DNA of 64,000 bases from an uncultured Cytophagales bacterium (GTDB lineage Bacteria; Bacteroidota; Bacteroidia; Cytophagales; Thermoflexibacteraceae): contig CALHUI010000015.1 of the NCBI GenBank assembly GCA_938039675.1, positions 186,001 through 250,000 of the forward strand, written 5' to 3'. Made by a program: the position numbers and the translations under genes. This document shows positions 27,015-36,683 of this stretch, piece by piece. The first letter of the stretch is position 1; each line of letters begins with the position of its first letter. The notes under the pieces are model-generated. The model was not told where the DNA came from. It saw only the letters and a list, made by a program, of their open reading frames with translations, and ran no database searches.

Positions 27015-28544
27015 ATGGAAAATGAAAATTTGCATCTGCGGCGGCATTTTATTAAACAAATAGGCCTTATCGGACTTGTTGCGATGCACGATGTTTCTGA
27101 ATTGTTTGGGCAAAATACAGCTCAAAAATACGATTTGATTGTTGTAGGGGCAGGAACTGCCGGAATGCCATGCGCCATTATGGCAGCCGAACAGGGAGCT
27201 AAAGTACTGGTGATTGAGAAAGCCGACAAAATTGGCGGGACTTTGCATCTTTCGGCAGGTCATATGAGCGCCGGAGGAACGCGGCGGCAAAAAGCCATGG
27301 GCATAGACGACTCCCCCGAAAAACACTATGAAGATGTTATGCGGGTGTGTAAAAATACTGCCGACCCTGCGCTGGTAGCATTGGCAACTCGTGAAGCGCC
27401 CTATACCATTGACTGGTTGGAAGATTTAGGATTCCCCTTTGAGCCGACAACTCCCAAATTGGTATTCGGGCACGTCCCCTATCAAACGCCCCGAACCTAC
27501 TGGGGAACGGATGCCGCACGCTCTATTTTCCAAACCATATTGCCGCTATGGGAGAAATATGTAAAATCTGCCCATATTGAAGTGCGCTTGCAACACCAAT
27601 TAACCGACCTGATTGTCCATAAAAATCAAGTAGTGGGTGTACAAGTGCGCCACAACAAAAATAAAGTTGATTTTTTTGCAAAAAATACAGTACTAACGAC
27701 CGGTGGCTATGCATCTAATCCCGAATTTTTTGCAAAAGTACATCCAGAAAGACCGCGTCTATTGAGTACCGCGGCGCCTACATCTACCGGCGATGGCATT
27801 ATGGTTGCTCAAAAAGCAGGTGCTGCCTTCCGCTGGGCAGAAAAACATATTTCCAGTTTAGGAGGTGTGGAATTAGAGCCCGGCTCGGGCAGAACCGACT
27901 ATTGGAACGCATGGGCAATGGTGTTTACATCCAAGTACCGCCCGCCACGAGAGATTTATGTGAATGCGGAAGGTAAAAGATTTCTGAATGAGGATGAATT
28001 AGACCCTGATGTACGCGAACGAATCATTGCCCGCCAGCCCGGCGAAAAATTTTGGCTTATTTTTGATGACCCGTCTATTGACGACGGAGAACCCGTCATT
28101 CGCGGTTGGAAACCTGAGCAGATAAGAAAAGCCGCCCGTGAGGGTAAATTTATTCAACAAGCTGACAGCATAGAGGCATTAGCTGCCAAAACAGGCATCC
28201 CAACAGAGGCTTTGAAAAAAAGCATAGAGACTTATAACAAAGCCGTCGCTGAAAAAAATGACCCCGAGTTTGGCAGAAGCACTCTCACACATGCTATCAG
28301 CAAAGCACCTTTCTATGCTATGCTCAGCTATACCTCTTCGCTGATAAGTTTCGGCGGCTTGCATGTAAATGCCAACCTGCAAGTACTTGACAGACAGGGA
28401 AATGTTATTAATGGGCTGTATGCTGCGGGTGAGGTACTCGGAGCAGCAGCAACCAGTGGCAATGCGTTCTGCGGCGGCATGTTAATCACTCCTGCGCTGA
28501 GTTTCGGACGCATTCTTGGAAGACAATTGGGAAAAACAAGTTGA
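27015..28544 (+). CDS. Tat-exported FAD-dependent oxidoreductase (fumarate reductase-like)
   Basis: The 509-residue flavoprotein has a twin-arginine start (LRRHFIKQIGLIGLVAM, matching RRxFxK). The FAD motif GAGTAGMPCAIMAAE follows near residue 45, and the closing flavin segment NGLYAAGEVLGAAATSGNAFCGG comes near the end. The middle has the FAD_binding_2 (SdhA/FrdA/KstD) cap region. The TRD segment that holds the catalytic Arg of fumarate reductases is replaced by LDPDVRE, so simple fumarate reduction is doubtful. A periplasmic dehydrogenase or reductase of an unknown organic substrate is likely. The VOC-protein gene follows 22 nt after the stop. Confidence 0.83.
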   Translation: MENENLHLRRHFIKQIGLIGLVAMHDVSELFGQNTAQKYDLIVVGAGTAGMPCAIMAAEQGAKVLVIEKADKIGGTLHLSAGHMSAGGTRRQKAMGIDDSPEKHYEDVMRVCKNTADPALVALATREAPYTIDWLEDLGFPFEPTTPKLVFGHVPYQTPRTYWGTDAARSIFQTILPLWEKYVKSAHIEVRLQHQLTDLIVHKNQVVGVQVRHNKNKVDFFAKNTVLTTGGYASNPEFFAKVHPERPRLLSTAAPTSTGDGIMVAQKAGAAFRWAEKHISSLGGVELEPGSGRTDYWNAWAMVFTSKYRPPREIYVNAEGKRFLNEDELDPDVRERIIARQPGEKFWLIFDDPSIDDGEPVIRGWKPEQIRKAAREGKFIQQADSIEALAAKTGIPTEALKKSIETYNKAVAEKNDPEFGRSTLTHAISKAPFYAMLSYTSSLISFGGLHVNANLQVLDRQGNVINGLYAAGEVLGAAATSGNAFCGGMLITPALSFGRILGRQLGKTS

Positions 28545-28566
28545 TTATCTTAAAAAATATCTACTC

Positions 28567-29685
28567 ATGAAAAAAATATTTGCAGCAACAACTTTATTGT
28601 TAATGGTCGGATATGCGGCCATCGCTCAACAAAACATGCAATTGCCCGATACAGGCATTAGCGGGGTTTATGAAGTAATGGTCGGCACCGACCGCCCGCA
28701 GTTTCACATTCGCTACTTTGCCGAATTCGGATTCCGCGTGGTGGACAGTGCGGTAATAACTGCGGCGCAAGCAAAAGCCATCTACGGCGTTGATTCACCT
28801 TTAAAAAGTTACAGATTGCAAAATGGCGCGGTGGACAGCCATGGTCTATTGCGGCTGCTGGCATGGGAAAAACCTCTTGGCCCGGGCGTAGGCTATGGTA
28901 TCCCCGAAACCATCGGGCAACGCATGGCTGTTATGATGACCAAAGACATCACCCGCATTGTAGATATTTATCAGTTAGAACGGGCAAATGGCGAAAAATG
29001 GCTGCCCATAGAACCCATTTTTGATGACCTCTACAATCTGAGCAGCGGTAAACCGGGCTTTTTTAATCGCCCTGTAGGCGTTCGGGAAACAGCTATTTAC
29101 GGCGAGTGGTTTGTGCATGTATTTTTTCAGCGCTATGGCTACCAAATCCCGGGCTATGGAACTATCAACCCCGATGCGCCTCTGCAAACTAGCGAATTTA
29201 CCCACCACGATTTCGTTATTAAAGGCGATATGGCGGCAGTTACGCGCTATTACAGCGAAGCTCTGGGACTACAGCCCGAAGAGCCTGAGCCCGTAATAGA
29301 TGGCGACTGGCAAAAAGGCCCCCGCCGTGTATTTGATATGCCGCAAGGATACAGCCATTACTATCGCGGCTTTGTTTCGCCCAATAATATTTGCGGCAAA
29401 CTCAAATTTTTTGTGCCGCGTGCTCCTAAGCCCGACCGCAGTGAAAATCAGCGCATTGGCGAATTAGGTATCACCCTCCATTCGCTTTACACCCCCAAAT
29501 TGAATATGGTTTACGAACTGATTAAAAAACAACAAATTAAACCTTCCCCCATACAAAAGAATGAATTTGGCGAAAACAGTTTCGTTTTTACAGGGCCGGA
29601 CGGCGTTTCGTGGCAAATAATTGAGAAAACAAATACTAAATTTAAGCCTGAAACCAAGCGCGAGTTTAAGCCTACGGGGCAATAA
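28567..29685 (+). CDS. Exported protein with VOC/glyoxalase-like domains
   Basis: From ATG 28567 the 372-residue protein has a Sec signal (MKKIFAATTLLLMVGYAAIA). Two halves then resemble the vicinal-oxygen-chelate fold: residues ~30-150 (GVYEVMVGTDRPQFH to VDIYQLE) and ~220-350 (HHDFVIKGDMAAVTRYYSEALGL to GPDGVSWQIIEK). Metal ligands cannot be assigned with confidence. VOC domains support isomerases, lyases, dioxygenases or binding proteins. Its short spacing from the Tat flavoprotein suggests one transcript and a shared periplasmic substrate. The frame is open 17 codons earlier, inside the flavoprotein gene's end. Confidence 0.72.
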   Translation: MKKIFAATTLLLMVGYAAIAQQNMQLPDTGISGVYEVMVGTDRPQFHIRYFAEFGFRVVDSAVITAAQAKAIYGVDSPLKSYRLQNGAVDSHGLLRLLAWEKPLGPGVGYGIPETIGQRMAVMMTKDITRIVDIYQLERANGEKWLPIEPIFDDLYNLSSGKPGFFNRPVGVRETAIYGEWFVHVFFQRYGYQIPGYGTINPDAPLQTSEFTHHDFVIKGDMAAVTRYYSEALGLQPEEPEPVIDGDWQKGPRRVFDMPQGYSHYYRGFVSPNNICGKLKFFVPRAPKPDRSENQRIGELGITLHSLYTPKLNMVYELIKKQQIKPSPIQKNEFGENSFVFTGPDGVSWQIIEKTNTKFKPETKREFKPTGQ

Positions 29686-29715
29686 CTCGCCGTTGACAAA
29701 CACAGTACAACAGAC

Positions 29716-31401
29716 ATGAACAACTTTCTGACTAAACTAACCGAAGTGGGTACAACCTATGTAGAAGACCGAGATATCCTCTTGCGGGTTAAAACCGCTA
29801 ACTTTTCTATCATTATTTTGTTTTTTGCCTACCTGTTGGGAGGTTGGGTTGTTATGTATTACATACCGCAACTCACCTTAATAATTACTTTCAACATATT
29901 GTGTATTCTATTGGCTTATGTTATCATACTTACAGGCAACCATTTGGCTGGCAGGCTTTTTTTGATAAACACTTTCTATCTGGGAATAGCTATTGTCCAT
30001 ATTGTTTCTATTCGGGAAGATGAGCCTCCGCTCGCAGTGCTAAGCATTATTTCAACTGCTTTCTGGATTTTACCATGGAATATTCTGTCATATGTTAAAG
30101 AACGTACTTCTTTGCTCATTACTGTGGCAAATGGCTTACTTAGTGTTATCTTATTGCCTTTTATTAGTGGTTGGATAGCACCCCAAAACATAAACAACAG
30201 CATTTTCAAAGAGCCTAACCTGTTTGTTTTATTGAGTTTCCTGAGTGCTATCGTCAACATGGCATCTATGCTGATATTTGTTAGCATGAATGAAAATGAT
30301 AAAAGAAAAGTAGAGAATATGTTAAAAGAAATCAGCCGTCAGAAAGCATTGACCGAGCAAGCCAATCAAGAACTGCGTGCTTCGCTTGCAGAGTTAGAAA
30401 CTCTACAAGCAAGTGAAGAAGTCCGCAAAAAAACTGTTATGTATCAGGCTGAACTTTCCGATGTGCTGCGCGCCTACAGTCAAGATTTAGAGAAAGCCTG
30501 CGACAGGGCTGTTTCGTTGATTACGCGCTACATAGATGCTAATGCGGGTGCGCTGTTTTTGCATGAAGAGGAAGGCAACCATTCTTTCTTAGAAATGATT
30601 GCTTGCTACGCAAACGGCAGGCGAAAGTACATTTCTAAAAAATTCTCTATCTCGGAAGGATTAGTTGGGCAGGTTTTCATGGAAAAGGCACATATTATCG
30701 CCAATAATGTACCAGAAGAGCATATTCAGATTACCTCCGGCCTTGGCGAGCTTACCCCTACTCATTTGCTTATTGTGCCGATGCTTCAAAATGATATAGT
30801 AGTTGGTGTCATGGAGTTTGCCTCATTCCGTCCTTTTGATGCGCTGATTGTAGAAATGGCGGAAAGATTGGCCAACGTAACAGCCTCTATTATCATTACT
30901 ACGCGCATTAACCAACGTACACAAGAACTCCTCGAGCAAAGCCAGCAACAGACCGAAGACCTGCGTGCCCGAGAGGAAGAAATGCGCCAAAATATGGAAG
31001 AACTCGCTGCTACGCAAGAAGAAATGGCACGCATCAATGATGAATTATCTAACAAAAGTATAGCAGTTAATATCTTGTTAGGGGTTGTAGAAATAGGTCT
31101 TGACGGCAGGATTCTAAGTGCGAATGACAACTTTGCAGAAATATTCGGCTATACCAAAGAAGAGTTATCAGGAATGACTTATGCAGACCTCGTGCCGTTT
31201 GATTTATATGAAAAACAGGAATATGATATGTGGTGGGATAGCCTGATAGAAGGCAGAGTTTTCAATGCTAATGTCATCAGAAAAACCAAAAGCGGAAAAA
31301 AAATCACACTTAATTGCTGTTACAGGTCTGTCTTTTCACCGAACAACAGAGAAATAATCAAAATAATGAAATATTGCTATCCTGTTGCGATGCAGTTTTA
31401 G
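29716..31401 (+). CDS. Membrane sensor with GAF and PAS domains, no output domain
   Basis: The 561-residue protein has about six membrane segments (residues ~28-195), then a coiled coil (KRKVENMLKEISRQKALTEQ). A GAF domain (~240-390, with EGLVGQVFMEKAHIIANNVP) follows, then a second long coiled coil (QQQTEDLRAREEEMRQNMEE). The C-terminal PAS domain (~455-555) includes EIGLDGRILSANDNFAEIFG. No histidine kinase, GGDEF, phosphatase or methyl-accepting region follows, so it may signal through a partner. Its stop overlaps the converging flavin reductase gene by 4 nt. Confidence 0.8.
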   Translation: MNNFLTKLTEVGTTYVEDRDILLRVKTANFSIIILFFAYLLGGWVVMYYIPQLTLIITFNILCILLAYVIILTGNHLAGRLFLINTFYLGIAIVHIVSIREDEPPLAVLSIISTAFWILPWNILSYVKERTSLLITVANGLLSVILLPFISGWIAPQNINNSIFKEPNLFVLLSFLSAIVNMASMLIFVSMNENDKRKVENMLKEISRQKALTEQANQELRASLAELETLQASEEVRKKTVMYQAELSDVLRAYSQDLEKACDRAVSLITRYIDANAGALFLHEEEGNHSFLEMIACYANGRRKYISKKFSISEGLVGQVFMEKAHIIANNVPEEHIQITSGLGELTPTHLLIVPMLQNDIVVGVMEFASFRPFDALIVEMAERLANVTASIIITTRINQRTQELLEQSQQQTEDLRAREEEMRQNMEELAATQEEMARINDELSNKSIAVNILLGVVEIGLDGRILSANDNFAEIFGYTKEELSGMTYADLVPFDLYEKQEYDMWWDSLIEGRVFNANVIRKTKSGKKITLNCCYRSVFSPNNREIIKIMKYCYPVAMQF

Positions 31402-31868
31402 CGAATCAGGCCTGCATCTTTCAGGTATCTGTGTGTAAGCACCTCTTTTTCAGGGTTTAGAACTACCTGCCGTATGATACGGCAGGTGAAAATTTCATGG
31501 TCGCCGGAGTCGGCCGTGTCGTGTACTTCACAAGCCACATAACCAATGGCTTCTGTAAGATACGGGCAGCCGCGTTCATCTATTGCATGCGGCAGACTTT
31601 TGAACTTATCGCTGTTGCGGCCACTTTTTCTACCCAATTTGTTAATCAAGTTTTTTTGCTCTATACTCAACAGATTGATATTGAGTATACCGCTTTGCCG
31701 TACCAACTCAATGGTATAATCAACTTTATACAAAGCTACGCTTAAAAAAGTCCCCTTCATGCCGCTTTGCATCATCCATGTGGCAATATTTGCATTTTTA
31801 TTGCCCACATAAACGGTGGTAACGGAGTGAACTTCATAGTTTTTGAATTTAAGCAAGGAGCGCTTCAT
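31398..31868 (-). CDS. Flavin reductase family protein (FMN-binding)
   Basis: The 156-residue protein has the split-barrel flavin reductase layout. VTTVYVGNKNANIATWMM is the flavin-site strand, SVALYKVDYTIELVRQSG follows, and YVACEVHDTADSGDHEIFTCRI is the usual late segment. Such proteins reduce FMN/FAD with NAD(P)H, often to feed a monooxygenase, and several act as stand-alone oxidoreductases. No oxygenase partner is adjacent. The gene follows the protease gene by only 8 nt, so co-transcription is likely. Confidence 0.8.
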   Translation of the reverse strand: MKRSLLKFKNYEVHSVTTVYVGNKNANIATWMMQSGMKGTFLSVALYKVDYTIELVRQSGILNINLLSIEQKNLINKLGRKSGRNSDKFKSLPHAIDERGCPYLTEAIGYVACEVHDTADSGDHEIFTCRIIRQVVLNPEKEVLTHRYLKDAGLIR

Positions 31869-31876
31869 ACAAGTGG

Positions 31877-33529
31877 TTAATTGATTTCAACAAGTTCGCC
31901 TTTTTCTATTTTGCCGGCAAGGTCAAAAAGTGTCAGGGCTTTTTGCACGACTTTGTCTTGCTGATTCATCGTGCGGTAAAAGCCTTCTTCGCCGTATATA
32001 CCTCTGGCAATCAGGGCTTTTATCAGCGTAGCAAAGTATTTTTTCGATTTATTCCACTGTGCAGCATTGAAAGTCAGCTTTTCTTTATCGGCAGCCTTTA
32101 TGACCGATTGAAGCATAGCATCAGATACATTAAACTGTGCTAAGAAAACGGAAAGCGGCTTGCTTTTCCAACTTGCCTGATGATTGGCGATATAGTTGGA
32201 GGTAAACTCCCGATGCAGATTGGCGCTTAGGATGCTGTTCAGGTAAGGGGTTTGATAAGAAGTATCGGAGGGTACAAAGACATCGGGCATAATGGCGCCG
32301 CCGCCATAAACGGTGCGCCCCAATACAGTTTTGTACTTTAATTTTTCATCAAATCGGTTGCTGTCGGCAACGAACAACTCGCCATGTGCCAGCCTGCGGG
32401 AGAAATCGTCGGCATATTGTGCTGCTTTTCCCTCTTCATAGGGTTTTTGAATAGAGCGCCCGCTCGGTGTGTAATAGCGGGAGATGGTCAGGCGCAGCTC
32501 CGAACCATCGGAAAGCATGATAGGACGTTGTACAAGTCCTTTGCCAAAAGAACGCCTGCCGACAAGTAAAGCGCGGTCATTGTCTTGCAGCGCACCAGCC
32601 ACAATTTCGGAAGCCGATGCGCTTTCTTCATTTATGAGCAGAATAAGAGCGCCTTTCTCGAACAGACCGTTGCGGTAGGCATGAAACCGTTCATCTTGTG
32701 AGTCGTCGCGGCCGTCTGTGTACACCAGCAGTTTATCTCCGCCGATAAACTCATCCGCAATTTTAACCGCTCTGTCCATGTACCCCCCACTGTTACCGCG
32801 CAAATCGAATATCAGTTGTTTCATGCCTTGTGCAGTGAGTTTTTCCAGAGCCGCCTTAAACTCGTCGTAGGAACTCTCGCCAAAGCGGGCAAGGCGTATA
32901 TAGCCGGTTTTATCAGCAATCATATAGGCGGTTTCAAGGCTGTATTGCGGAATTTTGTCGCGTATCAGCACATAGCTGAGTGTATCTTTAACCCCTTTGC
33001 GCACGATTGCCAAGTTTACTCGACTTCCTTTTTTACCCAGCAATTTGTCATATACCATTCGGTTGGTAAGCCCAATACCTGCAATACATTCACCATTTAC
33101 ATATACAATTTTATCTCCTGCCCTAATGCCTGCGGCTTCGGCGGGGCCTCCTGCCAGCGGAAGTTCTACTTGAAGCGTATCGCGCAGGATAGTGAACTGA
33201 ACACCAATCCCTTCAAAATGACTCTTCAACTGATTGCCCATGATTTTCATGTCTTTGGCCGGTATATAAACCGTATGCGGGTCTAATTTTTCCAACATGT
33301 GTTTAATAGCATAATCAGTCAGGTCGTTGGTGTTGGCAGAGTCCACATAATACTTGTCTATGTAGTTCAGTATCTCCCGCAGTTTGTTGGAGTTATTGAT
33401 TACATCTCCCGTGGATTTGCCCGATTGAGAACCAAACATTTTTGCACCGATAAAAATGCCTGTACAAATGGCAAGGGCTATAAAAACAGGACCTCGTACT
33501 ATTAATTGTGAATAACGACTATCGCTCAT
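31877..33529 (-). CDS. S41 family C-terminal processing peptidase
   Basis: The 550-residue protein has an uncleaved-looking N-terminal anchor (residues ~10-30) and a PDZ domain (~100-180, IGVQFTILRDTLQVELP to VRKGVKD). The peptidase S41 domain has the GNSGGYM loop and the Ser motif EESASASEIV near residue 303. The catalytic Lys lies in SFGKGLVQ near residue 330. A long ~200-residue C-terminal extension is typical of Bacteroidota CtpA/Prc proteins. It acts in the periplasm on protein C-termini. It is divergent from uvrA across 155 bp. Confidence 0.92.
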   Translation of the reverse strand: MSDSRYSQLIVRGPVFIALAICTGIFIGAKMFGSQSGKSTGDVINNSNKLREILNYIDKYYVDSANTNDLTDYAIKHMLEKLDPHTVYIPAKDMKIMGNQLKSHFEGIGVQFTILRDTLQVELPLAGGPAEAAGIRAGDKIVYVNGECIAGIGLTNRMVYDKLLGKKGSRVNLAIVRKGVKDTLSYVLIRDKIPQYSLETAYMIADKTGYIRLARFGESSYDEFKAALEKLTAQGMKQLIFDLRGNSGGYMDRAVKIADEFIGGDKLLVYTDGRDDSQDERFHAYRNGLFEKGALILLINEESASASEIVAGALQDNDRALLVGRRSFGKGLVQRPIMLSDGSELRLTISRYYTPSGRSIQKPYEEGKAAQYADDFSRRLAHGELFVADSNRFDEKLKYKTVLGRTVYGGGAIMPDVFVPSDTSYQTPYLNSILSANLHREFTSNYIANHQASWKSKPLSVFLAQFNVSDAMLQSVIKAADKEKLTFNAAQWNKSKKYFATLIKALIARGIYGEEGFYRTMNQQDKVVQKALTLFDLAGKIEKGELVEIN

Positions 33530-33654
33530 ACGGCAAAAAACAGACTTATCATTTTATGATACTATAACTCTAAAATTAAGCAAATGTATGACAGTTGCCG
33601 TGCTTTTTGGTGAATTAAAAACAAACACGGCTTATTTTACTCTCAATCATCGGC

Positions 33655-33662
33655 TAAATTTG
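33655..33662 (+). promoter_or_regulatory. Predicted Bacteroidota -7 box (TAAATTTG) for uvrA
   Basis: This exact TAnnTTTG match lies 22 nt before the uvrA ATG. A T-rich stretch near 33632 stands where the -33 element is expected, but it is not a clear TTG. Confidence 0.5.
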
Positions 33663-33684
33663 CAGTTTTAATCACCTTACAGGT

Positions 33685-36543
33685 ATGTCGGCACAAAATG
33701 GTAAGCCCTCCGGTAGCAAAGAAGGACTAATTGAAATTTACGGCGCACGCGAGCATAATCTAAAAAATATTGACGTTACTATACCCCGCAATCAACTGGT
33801 TGTCATTACAGGCATTAGCGGCAGCGGGAAATCATCCCTTGCTTTCGATACTATTTATGCAGAGGGACAGCGCCGGTATATGGAGAGTTTTTCGGCATAT
33901 GCGCGCAGTTTTATTGGCAACATGGAGCGCCCCGATGTTGATAAAATCAACGGATTGAGCCCTGTAATCTCTATTGAGCAAAAAACCACCTCGCGCAACC
34001 CCCGCAGTACAGTCGGTACTACTACCGAAATTTATGATTTTATGCGTCTGCTGTTTGCCCGTGCGGGAGAGGCTTACTCTTACGTTACGGGCAATAAAAT
34101 GATTCGGCAAACGGAAGACCAGATTATTGAACTGTTGCTTTCCGAATTTGCCGGTAAAAAATTGAGCATTTTAGCCCCCGTAGTAAAAGGGCGTAAAGGC
34201 CACTATCGCGAGCTGTTTGTTCAGATTAGCAAAATGGGTTATAACAAAGTTCGTATTGATGGTGAAGTGATGAACATCACGCCAAAAATGCAGCTTGACC
34301 GCTACAAAATTCATGATATAGAAATTGTTATAGACCGCGTCATTGTTCGTGAAGCCGACCGTTCGCGCATCACACAGTCGTTGAAAACAGCACTAAAAGA
34401 AGGCAAAGGCATTGTAATGACACTGGACGAAAACGGTCAAACCCGTTTCTATTCTAAATACCTGATGGACCCTGAATCGGGGATTGCCTACGACGAGCCC
34501 GCGCCCAACATGTTTTCCTTCAATTCGCCCTATGGCGCATGTGAAACCTGCAACGGGTTGGGTGTCATTGAAGAATTTACCCGCAACTCAGTTGTTCCCG
34601 ATGAAACGCTGAGCATCAGCCAAGGTGCTATTGCTCCTCTGGGCGAATACCGCGACATCTGGATTTTTAAACAGTTGGAAAGCATCCTGAAAAACTACAA
34701 ACAAAGCATCAGCACACCCTTCTACAAACTGCCCGAAGAGGTTATTCAGGCTATTTTTTACGGAACGGGCGAAGAAATTCCCGTTAAGTCGGTTAAGTAT
34801 TCCGGACAAGACTGGTACACCAAATTTGAGGGCATCATTACTTTCCTGCAAAAGCAATTGGAACACGGCGGCGAAAGTACTTCGGAGTGGGTCAAAGAGT
34901 TCATGGAGTCCAAAACATGCCCTACTTGCAACGGTGCGCGCTTGAAAATTCAGTCGCTGCATTTCCGCATTGCCGATAAGAATATTGCGCAACTGGCCGA
35001 AATGGATATTCGCGAACTGTCGGCATGGTTTGCAGAGCTGCCCCCTCGTCTTTCCGAACGGCAGCGCGTCATTGCCGCCGAGGTACTCAAAGAAATTAAC
35101 AAGCGCATAGGCTTTTTGAAGGATGTAGGGCTAGACTATCTGACGCTGAACCGCACCGTGCGCACGCTTTCGGGTGGTGAAAGCCAGCGAATTCGTCTGG
35201 CTACGCAAATAGGCACGCAGTTAGTCGGCGTATTATACATTTTGGACGAGCCAAGCATCGGTCTGCATCAACGCGATAACATGAAACTCATTAAAGCACT
35301 AAAAAACCTGCGCGATTTGGGTAATACTGTACTTGTAGTAGAACATGACAAAGACATGATGCTCGAGTCGGATTATATAATTGACATAGGCCCCGGGCCG
35401 GGTATTCACGGCGGCAAAGTGGTAGCGGCAGGCAGTCCGAAAGAATTTTTGGCACAAGAAAGTCTGACGGCTGATTTTCTAAGCAATCGCTTACAAATTT
35501 CTTTACCCAAAAAGCGGCGCAAAGGTTCAGGCCATTCGCTAGTATTGAGAGGTGCAAAAGGTCATAACCTGAAAAACGTAACACTAACGCTGCCTCTGGG
35601 CAAAATGATTTGCGTAACAGGCGTTTCGGGGAGCGGTAAATCGTCGTTGATTCACGAAACCCTCTACCCTATTCTGAATCGCCATTTTTTCAATGCCAAA
35701 AAAGAACCGCTCAGCTATGAAGCCATCGAGGGGCTGCAACACATTGATAAAGTCATTGAAATAGACCAAACTCCCATTGGGCGCACCCCGCGTTCCAATC
35801 CGGCGACCTACACAGGCATGTTTACCGACATTCGGAGCTTATTTGCCGAGTTGCCCGAGTCCAAAATCAGAGGCTACAAGCCCGGACGCTTTTCGTTTAA
35901 CGTTAAGGGCGGGCGCTGCGAAACTTGCGAAGGAGCAGGTAAAAAAACAATTGTGATGGAATTTTTGCCCGACGTATTGGTGGACTGCGAAACTTGTAAA
36001 GGCAAGCGCTACAATCGCGAAACATTGGAAGTGCGTTTCAAAGGCAAATCTATTGCCGATGTGCTGGATATGACCGTAGAGCAGGCTGTAGATTTTTTTG
36101 AATTTCAGCCTTCTATCTTGCGCAAGGTTAAGGCACTGAACGATATCGGTTTGGGTTATATCACACTGGGGCAACACGCCACCACGCTCTCCGGCGGAGA
36201 AGCACAACGGGTAAAACTTGCGACCGAATTGTCCAAAAAGGATACGGGCAGTACACTCTACATTCTTGACGAGCCGACAACAGGCCTGCATTTTCAAGAT
36301 ATCCAACACCTGCTCGACGTGCTCAACAAACTGGTGGACAAAGGCAACACCGTACTGGTTATTGAGCACAACATGGATATGATTAAAGTAGCAGACCATC
36401 TGATTGATTTGGGGCCGGAAGGCGGCGAAAAAGGCGGCCATATCATTTTTGAAGGCACACCTGAGGAAATCATCCATCATCCGACCAGCTACACAGGGCA
36501 TTTCCTGAAAATTGAAATGGGATTCAGTAAAGAAGTTGTTTAA
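33685..36543 (+). CDS. uvrA: Excinuclease ABC subunit UvrA
   Basis: The 952-residue DNA damage recognition ATPase has two ABC cassettes. The first has GISGSGKSS near residue 45 and signature LSGGESQRIRLA near 500; the second has GVSGSGKSS near 655 and LSGGEAQRVKLA near 840. The C-terminal zinc finger is intact (CETC...CETC around residues 750-775). The first zinc module keeps only its second Cys pair (GACETCNGLG); the usual upstream CPxC is replaced by a stretch without Cys (KYLMDPESGIAYDEP). It finds bulky DNA lesions with UvrB. A strong hairpin terminator lies ~90 nt downstream. Confidence 0.95.
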   Translation: MSAQNGKPSGSKEGLIEIYGAREHNLKNIDVTIPRNQLVVITGISGSGKSSLAFDTIYAEGQRRYMESFSAYARSFIGNMERPDVDKINGLSPVISIEQKTTSRNPRSTVGTTTEIYDFMRLLFARAGEAYSYVTGNKMIRQTEDQIIELLLSEFAGKKLSILAPVVKGRKGHYRELFVQISKMGYNKVRIDGEVMNITPKMQLDRYKIHDIEIVIDRVIVREADRSRITQSLKTALKEGKGIVMTLDENGQTRFYSKYLMDPESGIAYDEPAPNMFSFNSPYGACETCNGLGVIEEFTRNSVVPDETLSISQGAIAPLGEYRDIWIFKQLESILKNYKQSISTPFYKLPEEVIQAIFYGTGEEIPVKSVKYSGQDWYTKFEGIITFLQKQLEHGGESTSEWVKEFMESKTCPTCNGARLKIQSLHFRIADKNIAQLAEMDIRELSAWFAELPPRLSERQRVIAAEVLKEINKRIGFLKDVGLDYLTLNRTVRTLSGGESQRIRLATQIGTQLVGVLYILDEPSIGLHQRDNMKLIKALKNLRDLGNTVLVVEHDKDMMLESDYIIDIGPGPGIHGGKVVAAGSPKEFLAQESLTADFLSNRLQISLPKKRRKGSGHSLVLRGAKGHNLKNVTLTLPLGKMICVTGVSGSGKSSLIHETLYPILNRHFFNAKKEPLSYEAIEGLQHIDKVIEIDQTPIGRTPRSNPATYTGMFTDIRSLFAELPESKIRGYKPGRFSFNVKGGRCETCEGAGKKTIVMEFLPDVLVDCETCKGKRYNRETLEVRFKGKSIADVLDMTVEQAVDFFEFQPSILRKVKALNDIGLGYITLGQHATTLSGGEAQRVKLATELSKKDTGSTLYILDEPTTGLHFQDIQHLLDVLNKLVDKGNTVLVIEHNMDMIKVADHLIDLGPEGGEKGGHIIFEGTPEEIIHHPTSYTGHFLKIEMGFSKEVV

Positions 36544-36630
36544 AATCACATCCCGATAAGCATTGCAGCATTCGCGTTTATAACTTCAGTGTAAATCCGC
36601 GTGCGTTTTACTTTGCTCAACTGCTTAACC

Positions 36631-36683
36631 CAACAAGTCCGGCGGAAGTATTACCGCCGGACTTGTTGTTGTAATTGTTGTTT
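36631..36683 (+). terminator. Strong hairpin terminator after uvrA
   Basis: A perfect 15-bp stem (36631-36645 with 36654-36668, CAACAAGTCCGGCGG) with an 8-nt loop is followed by a T-rich tail that ends in TTTTT at about 36679-36683. It lies between two converging genes. The strand to its left is not T-rich, so it acts mainly for the uvrA transcript. Confidence 0.8.
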
